A stretch of 23,089 nucleotides of DNA from a virus. The stretch lies in the IMG/VR virus record IMGVR_UViG_3300045996_001607, positions 1 through 23,089 of that record; one strand, given 5' to 3'. The position numbers were made by a program, and so were the translations under genes. The notes beneath the pieces are model-generated. The model saw only the letters and a program-made list of their open reading frames with translations. It was not told the DNA's origin and made no database searches. Of this stretch, positions 15,406 through 20,414 are shown one piece after another (the stretch's first letter is position 1; each line of letters opens with the position of its first letter).

Positions 15406-16487
15406 CAGACTCCTTCCGGGATAACGAACCGATCGGGCTTGCGCTCGTAACCGTACTCAATGAGGAACTCGAGGTCCTCCTGCATTTCCATACCGTTGCA
15501 GATGGACAGGACGGGACACTTGCGGCAATTCCACTGCGACGGGTTCGGGTAGCGCGCGCCCTCGTGCTGCGTCGCGTCGCGCATGTCGATGTACTCGTTG
15601 TAGAGGCGGCGCTCGAACGACTCGAGCTCTGCCGGCGAGCGGCGCACGGCCTCGCGGCCGAAGAACTGATCCCATCCCTTGTCCTGGAGGAAGCTGAGGT
15701 ACTCGGCGTAGTCACCGGCGGCCAGACCTTCGGGGTCTTCGCGCTTCACCGTCGTGAGGAACAGGTCGTACGTCGTGCGCGCGTTACGCGCCTGCGAGAA
15801 CATCTTCCCCGGCTTGTTGGACTTGAGCCTCTGCGGGGGGTGCGGCGGCTCCTTGCTCAGGCGGTTGTAGATCGCCCCTTCGGCGTACTCGCCAGTCAGG
15901 CGCCAGTAGCCGTAGCAGTAGGACGTCAACTGGTCGTCGACGTCGAGCGCGTTCGAGTCGTGCGGCGATGCCGCGCTCTTGTGGTCGACGATCCAGACGC
16001 CGCCCTTCTTCGTGACGACCATGTCGATCTGGAACGAGAAGAGCGGGTTCCCCGGCAATGGCTCGCGCGTGTCGGGGTCGAGGATCGGCACGTAGCCACG
16101 TTCTTCAATCGCAAGGTCGAGGACCTCGTCGAAGAACGGATGTTGGCGGTCGAACGTGTCGTAGTACGTAAGCATCGTGATGCCCTTGAGCCGATGGTCC
16201 TCCCACTCCTGTTCGATGCCCTCCTGGTAAAGCGGGCCGTAGTCACGCGCGAACTGATCGTCAGCCTCACCCCACGCTTCGCCGAACCAGTTGAGTGCGG
16301 TCTGGAGGTTACGGTCGTCGCCGTAGTAGCCCTCGAGCCCCTTGTGGATCGTGTTGCCGAACTCGAGCTCCCACGCGATCGCGTTACGGCGCTGCAACTT
16401 CTCCTGCGTGGTCAGCCACCACTTGCGCCGGCAGGTGCGGAACTCGCGCTTCTCGGTTGCGGTCGTGACGAACCGAACCTCACTCAT
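15405..16487 (-). CDS. Cas4/RecB-family PD-(D/E)XK exonuclease with iron-sulfur cysteines
   Basis: The 360-residue product shows the RecB nuclease pattern: His48 in GNTIHKGLEGYY, Asp155 in FQIDMVV, the Asp168-His169-Lys170 motif (IVDHKSA) and a QLTSYCYGY motif near residue 186. Cys19 (CRRKW) and Cys321, Cys324 and Cys330 (CRKCPVLSIC) are placed as the four ligands of a 4Fe-4S cluster, as in Cas4 and AddB. It probably resects DNA ends for recombination with the adjacent ATPase and ssDNA-binding protein. It is longer than typical stand-alone Cas4, with an insertion before the last cysteines. There is no CRISPR system in the window, so it is a phage replication/recombination enzyme. Confidence 0.9.
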   Translation of the reverse strand: MSEVRFVTTATEKREFRTCRRKWWLTTQEKLQRRNAIAWELEFGNTIHKGLEGYYGDDRNLQTALNWFGEAWGEADDQFARDYGPLYQEGIEQEWEDHRLKGITMLTYYDTFDRQHPFFDEVLDLAIEERGYVPILDPDTREPLPGNPLFSFQIDMVVTKKGGVWIVDHKSAASPHDSNALDVDDQLTSYCYGYWRLTGEYAEGAIYNRLSKEPPHPPQRLKSNKPGKMFSQARNARTTYDLFLTTVKREDPEGLAAGDYAEYLSFLQDKGWDQFFGREAVRRSPAELESFERRLYNEYIDMRDATQHEGARYPNPSQWNCRKCPVLSICNGMEMQEDLEFLIEYGYERKPDRFVIPEGV

Positions 16488-16704
16488 GCAGAGCCGTCCG
16501 CTGGTAGGTCAGCTTACGCGGGAGTGTGAGGTCGAAGCGCACGCCGGCGTTTCGCGGAAAGATCCACGCAGGCTTTCCGTCGTGGCCGTAGCCGTCGGCG
16601 ATCGCCATCTCGAGTGCCTCTTGTTCGTCGTCCGCGCTGTACTCGGACATGCTCCAGTCCGTCTCGGCCTCATTCGTATCCTGGGTGAAGACGATGTAGA
16701 TCAC
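16480..16704 (-). CDS. Small hypothetical protein
   Basis: The GTG at 16704 overlaps the previous stop (GTGA) and is preceded by GGGGGA, giving 74 residues starting MIYIVFTQDTNEAETDWSMSEY. It looks like a small alpha/beta protein: a strand, an acidic helix (ADDEQEALEMAIADGYG), then two strands. It overlaps the Cas4-like gene by 8 bases. No family is recognised. Confidence 0.65.
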   Translation of the reverse strand: MIYIVFTQDTNEAETDWSMSEYSADDEQEALEMAIADGYGHDGKPAWIFPRNAGVRFDLTLPRKLTYQRTALHE

Positions 16705-16928
16705 GTGTCCCCCAGGCGGCGCGAAAGCTCGCGCGCATCTTCGATCAGGTCCGTGGGCACGCTGCATCGCTCCATGGAAGGGGTCGACGCGAACGCCGCG
16801 ATGTCGCGAACGTTCCGGGCGAGCTCGCCGTACGTCGGGTACTCACCGCGCGGCTCGACCTTGCGCAGAGACTCCGAGCTCGGAGCCTTCAACGCCTCAG
16901 TCAACTCTTCGACCTTTTCGCTCTCCAT
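16701..16928 (-). CDS. Small hypothetical protein behind an operator-like promoter
   Basis: The product has 75 residues from ATG 16928, with a strong GGGAGGAAC site upstream. It is hydrophilic and largely helical (KVEELTEALKA; LIEDARELSRRLGDT), with one cysteine and no membrane segment. Directly upstream is a TACAAT box with a TCCGACCC element, so transcription may restart here after the peptidase gene. No family is recognised. Confidence 0.65.
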   Translation of the reverse strand: MESEKVEELTEALKAPSSESLRKVEPRGEYPTYGELARNVRDIAAFASTPSMERCSVPTDLIEDARELSRRLGDT

Positions 16929-16957
16929 CGTTCCTCCCTGGTGGTCGGTGTCCTCGT

Positions 16958-16986
16958 ATTGTAGCGGCCGGGTCGGACGTTACTTG
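16958..16986 (-). promoter_or_regulatory. Candidate promoter with TCCGACCC operator element
   Basis: On the minus strand TACAAT (16963-16958) is a very good -10 box. TCCGACCCGGC (16977-16967) lies exactly 3 bp upstream, as in the main divergent promoters. The -35 position (CAAGTA) is weak. The element overlaps the 3' end of the peptidase gene. Confidence 0.5.
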
Positions 16987-17603
16987 AGCAGCGCCTTGAG
17001 CACCGCGCGCTCGTCGCCCGAGACAGCCACCGTCGACACGACTTCAACCGGATCCCCCACGTAGGCGTTGAGGTCGATCGCCACGCGGATCGCGGCGTCC
17101 GCCGCCTGCACGGCCTTGGACAGCGTCAGGTCGGCGATCGTCCCGACGCTCTCCATGAGTGCGCCGGCAGCGACCTCCCCTCCCGAGCCTTCCGTGGCCC
17201 AGGGGAGTCGGTCTTCGGCAACTTGGAAGTCGGGGAGGATCGAGAAGAGCCGGTGCCGGACAGCGAAGATCAACGCCGAGTCGGGCATTTCAAGGATCGA
17301 GTCCTCGTGGAAGATCGCGAGTGTGCCCGATACGTCGAGGATGTGGATCATCTGGGGCACGAGCTCCTTCACGGCCCATCGGTACTCGTCCTGGCCGATG
17401 TATGGGCCGTCGAAATGCTCGAGCCCAAACTCGAGCGCCTGTCCGACGCGGGGGGAACCGCAGCCGGCCATCGCGACGGTGTCGCTGAACTGGATGATCT
17501 TGGAGTCGATGCGCTCGCGCTTACTTCCGCCGTATCCTGTGGCCTGTGAATCCGCTGCGAGGACGACACCGTTGCGGTACTTCACTCCGACGATCGCGGT
17601 CAC
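16980..17603 (-). CDS. HslV / 20S proteasome beta-like Ntn-hydrolase peptidase
   Basis: This 207-residue protein starts at GTG 17603 (GGGAG upstream) with M-TAIVGVKYRNGVVLAADSQAT. Removing Met exposes Thr as residue 1, the catalytic nucleophile of this family, with no propeptide, as in HslV. Asp is then residue 17, and Lys is residue 34 (canonical 33). The GCGS segment and the later EGSGGEVAAGAL motif match the proteasome Ser129 loop, and AAIRVAIDLNAYVG matches the last helix region, although the usual Asp166 and Ser169 appear as Asn and Val, closer to HslV. It should form a ring-shaped compartment that degrades proteins fed by an ATPase; no HslU- or Mpa-like ATPase is visible here, so a host unfoldase or an ATP-independent role is possible. 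Confidence 0.88.
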   Translation of the reverse strand: MTAIVGVKYRNGVVLAADSQATGYGGSKRERIDSKIIQFSDTVAMAGCGSPRVGQALEFGLEHFDGPYIGQDEYRWAVKELVPQMIHILDVSGTLAIFHEDSILEMPDSALIFAVRHRLFSILPDFQVAEDRLPWATEGSGGEVAAGALMESVGTIADLTLSKAVQAADAAIRVAIDLNAYVGDPVEVVSTVAVSGDERAVLKALLK

Positions 17604-17619
17604 TTCACTCCCTTCATCG

Positions 17620-17746
17620 CTCCACTCACTTGACGGCCGAGCCCGGATTACCAGCCCGTACCGACTCCCGACAGTCGACCAAAACCCCCGGGGCAGGAGA
17701 CACGCACGAGTGCGCGCTACTCGACCCGGCCGTCAAGTCAGTGGAG
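17620..17746. repeat. 20-bp inverted repeat in a noncoding gap
   Basis: The gap 17604-17759 holds arms at 17620-17639 and 17727-17746 that pair at 19 of 20 positions, separated by 87 bases. Both arms contain ACTTGACGGCCG. Inside are smaller stems (CGACT/AGTCG near 17662-17678). No convincing -10 box lies at the right distance from either TTGACG, so it is probably not a simple promoter pair. It may be a structured leader of the peptidase mRNA, a protein binding site or an origin-type element. Confidence 0.6.
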
Positions 17747-17759
17747 GGGACTGCGGTCG

Positions 17760-18233
17760 TCAGACCACAGCCCCCTCACGATGCGGCTGGCAGCGCCACG
17801 TGGTAGAGCCCTCGGGCTTCTCGTCCTCGATGAGTGACAGGACACGGCCGAGCTCGACCAGGCCGTTGACCGGGCCGTGGAGCTCCTGCGGGCAGTCCTT
17901 CTTGTCGCACTGCACGACGACGGACAGCTTGTCGTTGCGGTACGCGAACGTCAGCCCGTCCTTTTCTCCGCCGGCGCACTCGCGCGGGTTCTTCCGATCG
18001 AACCACTCAGGCGAGACGTTGTCGAGCTCGCGGTCGAAGGCACGCCGGAACCGGGTTGCCAGGCCCTCGGCAGCGCCGGCCGCGATGAACTGGTGCTCAG
18101 CGCCCCATGCGGCGGCGGCAAGGACAGTCAGGTCGGCGTCCGGGTCGACGTCGAGCGTGTCGTCGAGCACCTGCTTGATGTGCGGCTCGAGCGGCACCCC
18201 GAGCATCGGCTTGATCTTGGCCCTCGCGGTCAT
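17760..18233 (-). CDS. Hypothetical protein
   Basis: The 157-residue product starts at ATG 18233 (GACGAAAGGGGA upstream) and overlaps the preceding small gene (ATGA). The N-terminus has a Pro-rich start and a helix (PHIKQVLDDTLDVDPDADLTVLAAAAWGAEHQFIAAG), then a mixed region with three cysteines (CAGGEK, CDKKDC) and one more near the C-terminus (WRCQPH), which might bind a metal. A small hairpin spans the stop codon (17751-17770). No family is recognised; the neighbouring genes suggest an early-expressed accessory protein. Confidence 0.7.
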   Translation of the reverse strand: MTARAKIKPMLGVPLEPHIKQVLDDTLDVDPDADLTVLAAAAWGAEHQFIAAGAAEGLATRFRRAFDRELDNVSPEWFDRKNPRECAGGEKDGLTFAYRNDKLSVVVQCDKKDCPQELHGPVNGLVELGRVLSLIEDEKPEGSTTWRCQPHREGAVV

Positions 18234-18379
18234 TGCTCGTGTTCCCCTTTCGTCTCAGTAGATCGTGTGCGGCCCAGGATAGCATCCCAATCGGACCCGG
18301 TCAGTTTCTTGAGCGGGAGCGGGGATGGCCCAGGTACACCGAAGATGTCTTCCCACGTTGCGCCCGGAAGCTCAGTCAA
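18230..18379 (-). CDS. 49-residue protein with twin W-x-x-I-x-G motifs
   Basis: A TTG start at 18379 overlaps the stop of the endonuclease gene. The product, TELPGATWEDIFGVPGPSPLPLKKLTGSDWDAILGRTRS and a charged tail, has two similar motifs, TWEDIFG and DWDAILG, 24 residues apart on either side of a Pro-rich linker. The stop overlaps the next ATG (ATGA), which supports a real gene in an otherwise overlapping operon. The start and reality are moderately certain; no family is recognised. Confidence 0.5.
   Translation of the reverse strand: MTELPGATWEDIFGVPGPSPLPLKKLTGSDWDAILGRTRSTETKGEHEQ
18276..18304 (-). promoter_or_regulatory. Candidate internal promoter before the 157-residue protein
   Basis: On the minus strand CTGACC (18304-18299), a 17-bp spacer and TATCCT (18281-18276) resemble a sigma70 promoter. 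The spacer contains TCCGATTGGGA at the same position where other promoters carry TCCGACCC. It lies inside the 49-residue gene. Confidence 0.4.
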
Positions 18380-18689
18380 TTGGCTCGAGCTCGAGCTCGC
18401 CGGCTTCGTACGCACGTCGCGCCTCCGGGCCATGGGTCAACGCGTTCGTGAGGTAGGCGATGGCGTTCGTGAGCCACTCGATCGTGACGAAGAAAGCGAG
18501 CGTGCGATTGCAGCGATAGCAGAGAAGGCCTCGCGGCATGCCGGTGACGTGGTCGTGGTCGCGATGGAGTCGGCGCGTCTTGCCAGGGCGTCCGCAAATG
18601 CCGCAACGCTCCGATCCACCATTGATGTGAACGTAGACCTCATACGGCAGCTTGAGGGCTTCGCTGTGTCTTGGTCGGCGCTTCGCCAT
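18372..18689 (-). CDS. Endonuclease VII-like HNH nuclease
   Basis: The product has 105 residues from ATG 18689 (an ATG at 18701 would add four). It has the phage endonuclease VII signature: CGICGRPG, LHRDHDHVTGMPRGLLCYRCN, then a helical tail (TIEWLTNAIAYL). The four cysteines bind zinc, and the DHDH part supplies the metal-dependent active site. Endonuclease VII resolves Holliday junctions and branched DNA before packaging; other family members are free-standing nicking enzymes. It overlaps the upstream gene by 50 bases. A short basic N-terminus (MAKRRPRH) is normal for the family. Confidence 0.87.
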   Translation of the reverse strand: MAKRRPRHSEALKLPYEVYVHINGGSERCGICGRPGKTRRLHRDHDHVTGMPRGLLCYRCNRTLAFFVTIEWLTNAIAYLTNALTHGPEARRAYEAGELELEPID

Positions 18690-18924
18690 GGTCGCCAGCA
18701 TAGACGACGATCGCCTTCTCTTCACGGCGCACCGTGTAGAGGACGTCGTCGGCGTCGATGTCGACAACCTGGACGCGCGACTTGGCCTCGCGCTCGACTA
18801 GGTGGAGGGCCTCGAGCGTCGCGGCCGTCTCCCCCGGGTACTTCGCCGGGCGCGTCTCCCCGTCGTAGCGCAGGCGGAAGCGCGTTCCGTCTCCGTCTGA
18901 CCGGCGGTGACGACGGATCTTCAT
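18640..18924 (-). CDS. Small hypothetical basic protein
   Basis: The ATG at 18924 overlaps the stop of the RlpA-like gene (ATGA), giving 94 residues. The N-terminus is basic (MKIRRHRRSDGDGTRFRLRY) and the rest alternates strands and helices (TLEALHLVEREAKSRVQVVDIDADDVLYTVRREEKAIVVYAG). No known family is recognised. It overlaps the endonuclease start by 50 bases, which is unusual here and leaves some doubt about one of the two boundaries. Confidence 0.65.
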   Translation of the reverse strand: MKIRRHRRSDGDGTRFRLRYDGETRPAKYPGETAATLEALHLVEREAKSRVQVVDIDADDVLYTVRREEKAIVVYAGDHGEAPTKTQRSPQAAV

Positions 18925-19286
18925 CGGACACGCGTCCAGTACACGCGGCAGACGCCGCAACGAGTCACGCCGGCGACGCGCGCCGCCGCGTACGTGAGGT
19001 CGAAGTCACGCCCACGCACGAACGGGCCGCGGTCGATCACGCGCACGAGCACGCAGCGCGTACGGCAGACACGGACGATCGCACCGAGCGGAAGCGTCTT
19101 GTGCGCGACGCCCCACGTGCGCGGGGTGAGCACGGTGCCGTCGGCTGTGCGGTTGCCGTACAGCCCTGGGCCGTACCACGAGCTCACGGCCTGCGCCTCG
19201 GAGCGGCCGTCGGCTTCCTCCGTGTACCCGATGAGCAGCAGCGCACAGAGGATGCCGACGAGGATTCCTACGGCGACGAGCCTCAT
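18921..19286 (-). CDS. Membrane-anchored RlpA-like double-psi beta-barrel protein
   Basis: This 121-residue product from ATG 19286 begins with a hydrophobic segment (RLVAVGILVGILCALLLIG), either a signal anchor or a signal peptide. Residues 36-102 match RlpA-like barrels: SSWYGPGLYGNRTADG, GVAHKTLPLGAIVRV (His62) and VIDRGPFVRGRDFDLTYAAA (Asp85). RlpA proteins bind or cleave peptidoglycan glycan strands; the Glu often found after TANG is Thr here, so cleavage is uncertain. Cysteines in CRTRC and CGVC could form disulphides outside the membrane. It overlaps both neighbouring genes by ATGA. Being near the start of the early operon argues against a role only in final lysis. Confidence 0.83.
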   Translation of the reverse strand: MRLVAVGILVGILCALLLIGYTEEADGRSEAQAVSSWYGPGLYGNRTADGTVLTPRTWGVAHKTLPLGAIVRVCRTRCVLVRVIDRGPFVRGRDFDLTYAAARVAGVTRCGVCRVYWTRVR

Positions 19287-19495
19287 GCCTTGCGCTCCGC
19301 CGCCGCCGCCGTTATCTGCGCCTCGAGCTTCGCCGTTGCGCTGGCGAAGTCGAAGTCGGAGATGGACGTGAACGTGCCAAGCTGGTACATCTGCGCCATG
19401 AGCGTCATGGCGTCTGCGATCCGGCGCGCGGAGTCGACGATGCCGAGCAGCGCGAGCAGGAAGAAGATGCTGAGTACGATTGCGAGGAAGAGCAC
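19283..19495 (-). CDS. Small single-pass membrane protein, first gene of the minus-strand operon
   Basis: The GTG at 19495 follows GACCGAAAGGAGCACC, giving 70 residues. The N-terminus is a transmembrane helix (LFLAIVLSIFFLLALLGIV). The remainder is helical and polar (DSARRIADAMTLMAQMYQ; ASATAKLEAQITAAAAERKA) and is likely cytoplasmic. A near-consensus promoter lies about 35 bases upstream. It is probably made very early; no family is recognised. Confidence 0.7.
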   Translation of the reverse strand: MLFLAIVLSIFFLLALLGIVDSARRIADAMTLMAQMYQLGTFTSISDFDFASATAKLEAQITAAAAERKA

Positions 19496-19526
19496 GGTGC
19501 TCCTTTCGGTCGGGTTGTCCCGGGGA

Positions 19527-19555
19527 ACAGTACACGTCGGGTCGGACGGTGTCAA
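19527..19555 (-). promoter_or_regulatory. Main minus-strand early promoter
   Basis: TTGACA (19555-19550), a 17-bp spacer and TACTGT (19532-19527) form a near-consensus sigma70 promoter in front of the GTG at 19495. The spacer carries TCCGACCCGAC (19546-19536), 3 bp upstream of the -10 box. It should drive the long operon down to about 9.8 kb. Confidence 0.85.
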
Positions 19556-19579
19556 GGCCTTGACCGAATCCGACCCGAC
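19536..19579. promoter_or_regulatory. Perfectly symmetric operator between divergent promoters
   Basis: A central 14-bp palindrome GTCAAGGCCTTGAC (19551-19564), which contains both -35 boxes, is flanked at 4 bp on each side by inverted copies of TCCGACCCGAC (19536-19546 on the minus strand, 19569-19579 on the plus strand). The two halves are equidistant from the centre at 19557/19558. A dimeric or tetrameric regulator bound here could control both early operons together. The regulator gene is not recognised in the window. Confidence 0.75.
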
Positions 19580-19588
19580 TGCTATCGT
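19560..19588 (+). promoter_or_regulatory. Main plus-strand early promoter
   Basis: TTGACC (19560-19565), a 17-bp spacer and TATCGT (19583-19588) lie upstream of ATG 19616. The spacer holds TCCGACCCGAC, again 3 bp before the -10 box, mirroring the minus-strand promoter. Confidence 0.82.
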
Positions 19589-19615
19589 CCCTCCCTCACC
19601 GACCAAGGAGGCACC

Positions 19616-19741
19616 ATGGCACGGCAGAAGAAGAAGGCGGAGGCTCGGCTCGAGCAGCGCCAGCGCCAGTACGACTCGATCCCCGTCGACAAGCGCCGCG
19701 GGACGAAGCGCCCCGGCTCGACCAACAACCACCAGCGATGA
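19616..19741 (+). CDS. 41-residue basic protein, first gene of the plus-strand early operon
   Basis: The ATG at 19616 follows AAGGAGG at ideal spacing and is only about 27 bases after a -10 box. The product (MARQKKKAEARLEQRQRQYD, then SIPVDKRRGTKRPGSTNNHQR) is highly basic and probably helical at the N-terminus, then unstructured. Its stop overlaps the next start (ATGA). Such small basic early products can bind nucleic acids or host enzymes, but no family is recognised. Confidence 0.7.
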   Translation: MARQKKKAEARLEQRQRQYDSIPVDKRRGTKRPGSTNNHQR

Positions 19742-20154
19742 TTGACGACATCATCACCATCGTCTACATCCTCGGTTACCTCTTCACATTCCGCTACGTC
19801 GTGCGCGCGATCGCCTGGTCGGGCTACAACCCGAATCAGACAAACCGGACGCCGGACCCGGAGGACTGGTTCTTCGGGATCTTCCTCGGGTTCTTCGCGT
19901 CGTTCGTCTGGCCGGCCACGTTGGTCATCGCGTACATGCTCGCACACCCAATTGCATTCGACACGCTGTTCGGCGCGCCGGCGAAAGTGAAGCGCGCGCA
20001 GAGAGAGCAGTCGCTCAAGGCCCGCGAGCGTGAGGTTGCTCGGCTTGAGCGGGAGCTCGGAATCGGACAGAAGAAGGCGCCCGTAGAGCCCCGGTACCGC
20101 TTGCTCTCAAAAGAAGGCGGCGCACAAATCTTCGAGCGGGTAGTTGAACAGTGA
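19738..20154 (+). CDS. Two-helix membrane protein with cytoplasmic coiled coil
   Basis: The product has 138 residues. Hydrophobic segments lie at about residues 4-24 (DIITIVYILGYLFTFRYVV) and 45-69 (FFGIFLGFFASFVWPATLVIAYMLA). The C-terminal part (KRAQREQSLKAREREVARLEREL) is a strongly predicted coiled coil, followed by a polar tail. It overlaps neighbours at both ends (ATGA, GTGA). An early membrane protein could act in superinfection exclusion or anchor replication; the family is not recognised. Confidence 0.72.
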   Translation: MIDDIITIVYILGYLFTFRYVVRAIAWSGYNPNQTNRTPDPEDWFFGIFLGFFASFVWPATLVIAYMLAHPIAFDTLFGAPAKVKRAQREQSLKAREREVARLERELGIGQKKAPVEPRYRLLSKEGGAQIFERVVEQ

Positions 20155-20414
20155 GCAAGCTGCTCGCCTACCCCTGCATCGGCGGACCGCTCGCCGGCCA
20201 GTACGCGACGTCGACGGATTTCATCGGAGGCTCCCGCTTCATTGGCGGAGTCGACGACCCCACTGAGGGCATGTACGGCCACCTTGCCGGGGAGTACACG
20301 CGGTACGAATGGCCTGCTCTAGCTGGCCCGTACAACGAAGGGGACTTCCCGCCGAAGGTGGTCTACATCCACCAGTCCATGCTCAAGCCGACCAAGAAGG
20401 CCGGCGACAGGTGA
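20151..20414 (+). CDS. Hypothetical protein
   Basis: The GTG at 20151 overlaps the previous stop (GTGA), giving 87 residues: MSKLLAYPCIGGPLAGQYATS, then a segment rich in Gly, Tyr and Asp, and a basic C-terminus (QSMLKPTKKAGDR). The opening pattern (PCIGGPLAGQ) is typical of small actinophage proteins of unknown function. Its stop overlaps the primase-helicase start. Confidence 0.7.
   Translation: MSKLLAYPCIGGPLAGQYATSTDFIGGSRFIGGVDDPTEGMYGHLAGEYTRYEWPALAGPYNEGDFPPKVVYIHQSMLKPTKKAGDR

Noticed and set aside
15405-16487. The Cas4-like gene as a sign of a phage CRISPR system
   Set aside because: No direct repeats with spacers and no other Cas genes are present. The neighbours (Sak4-like ATPase, DUF669 protein) point to recombination instead.
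17630-17736. The two TTGACG sequences in the inverted repeat as facing promoters
   Set aside because: The hexamers at the right distance (AGCCCG and GCACTC) are not -10-like on either strand.
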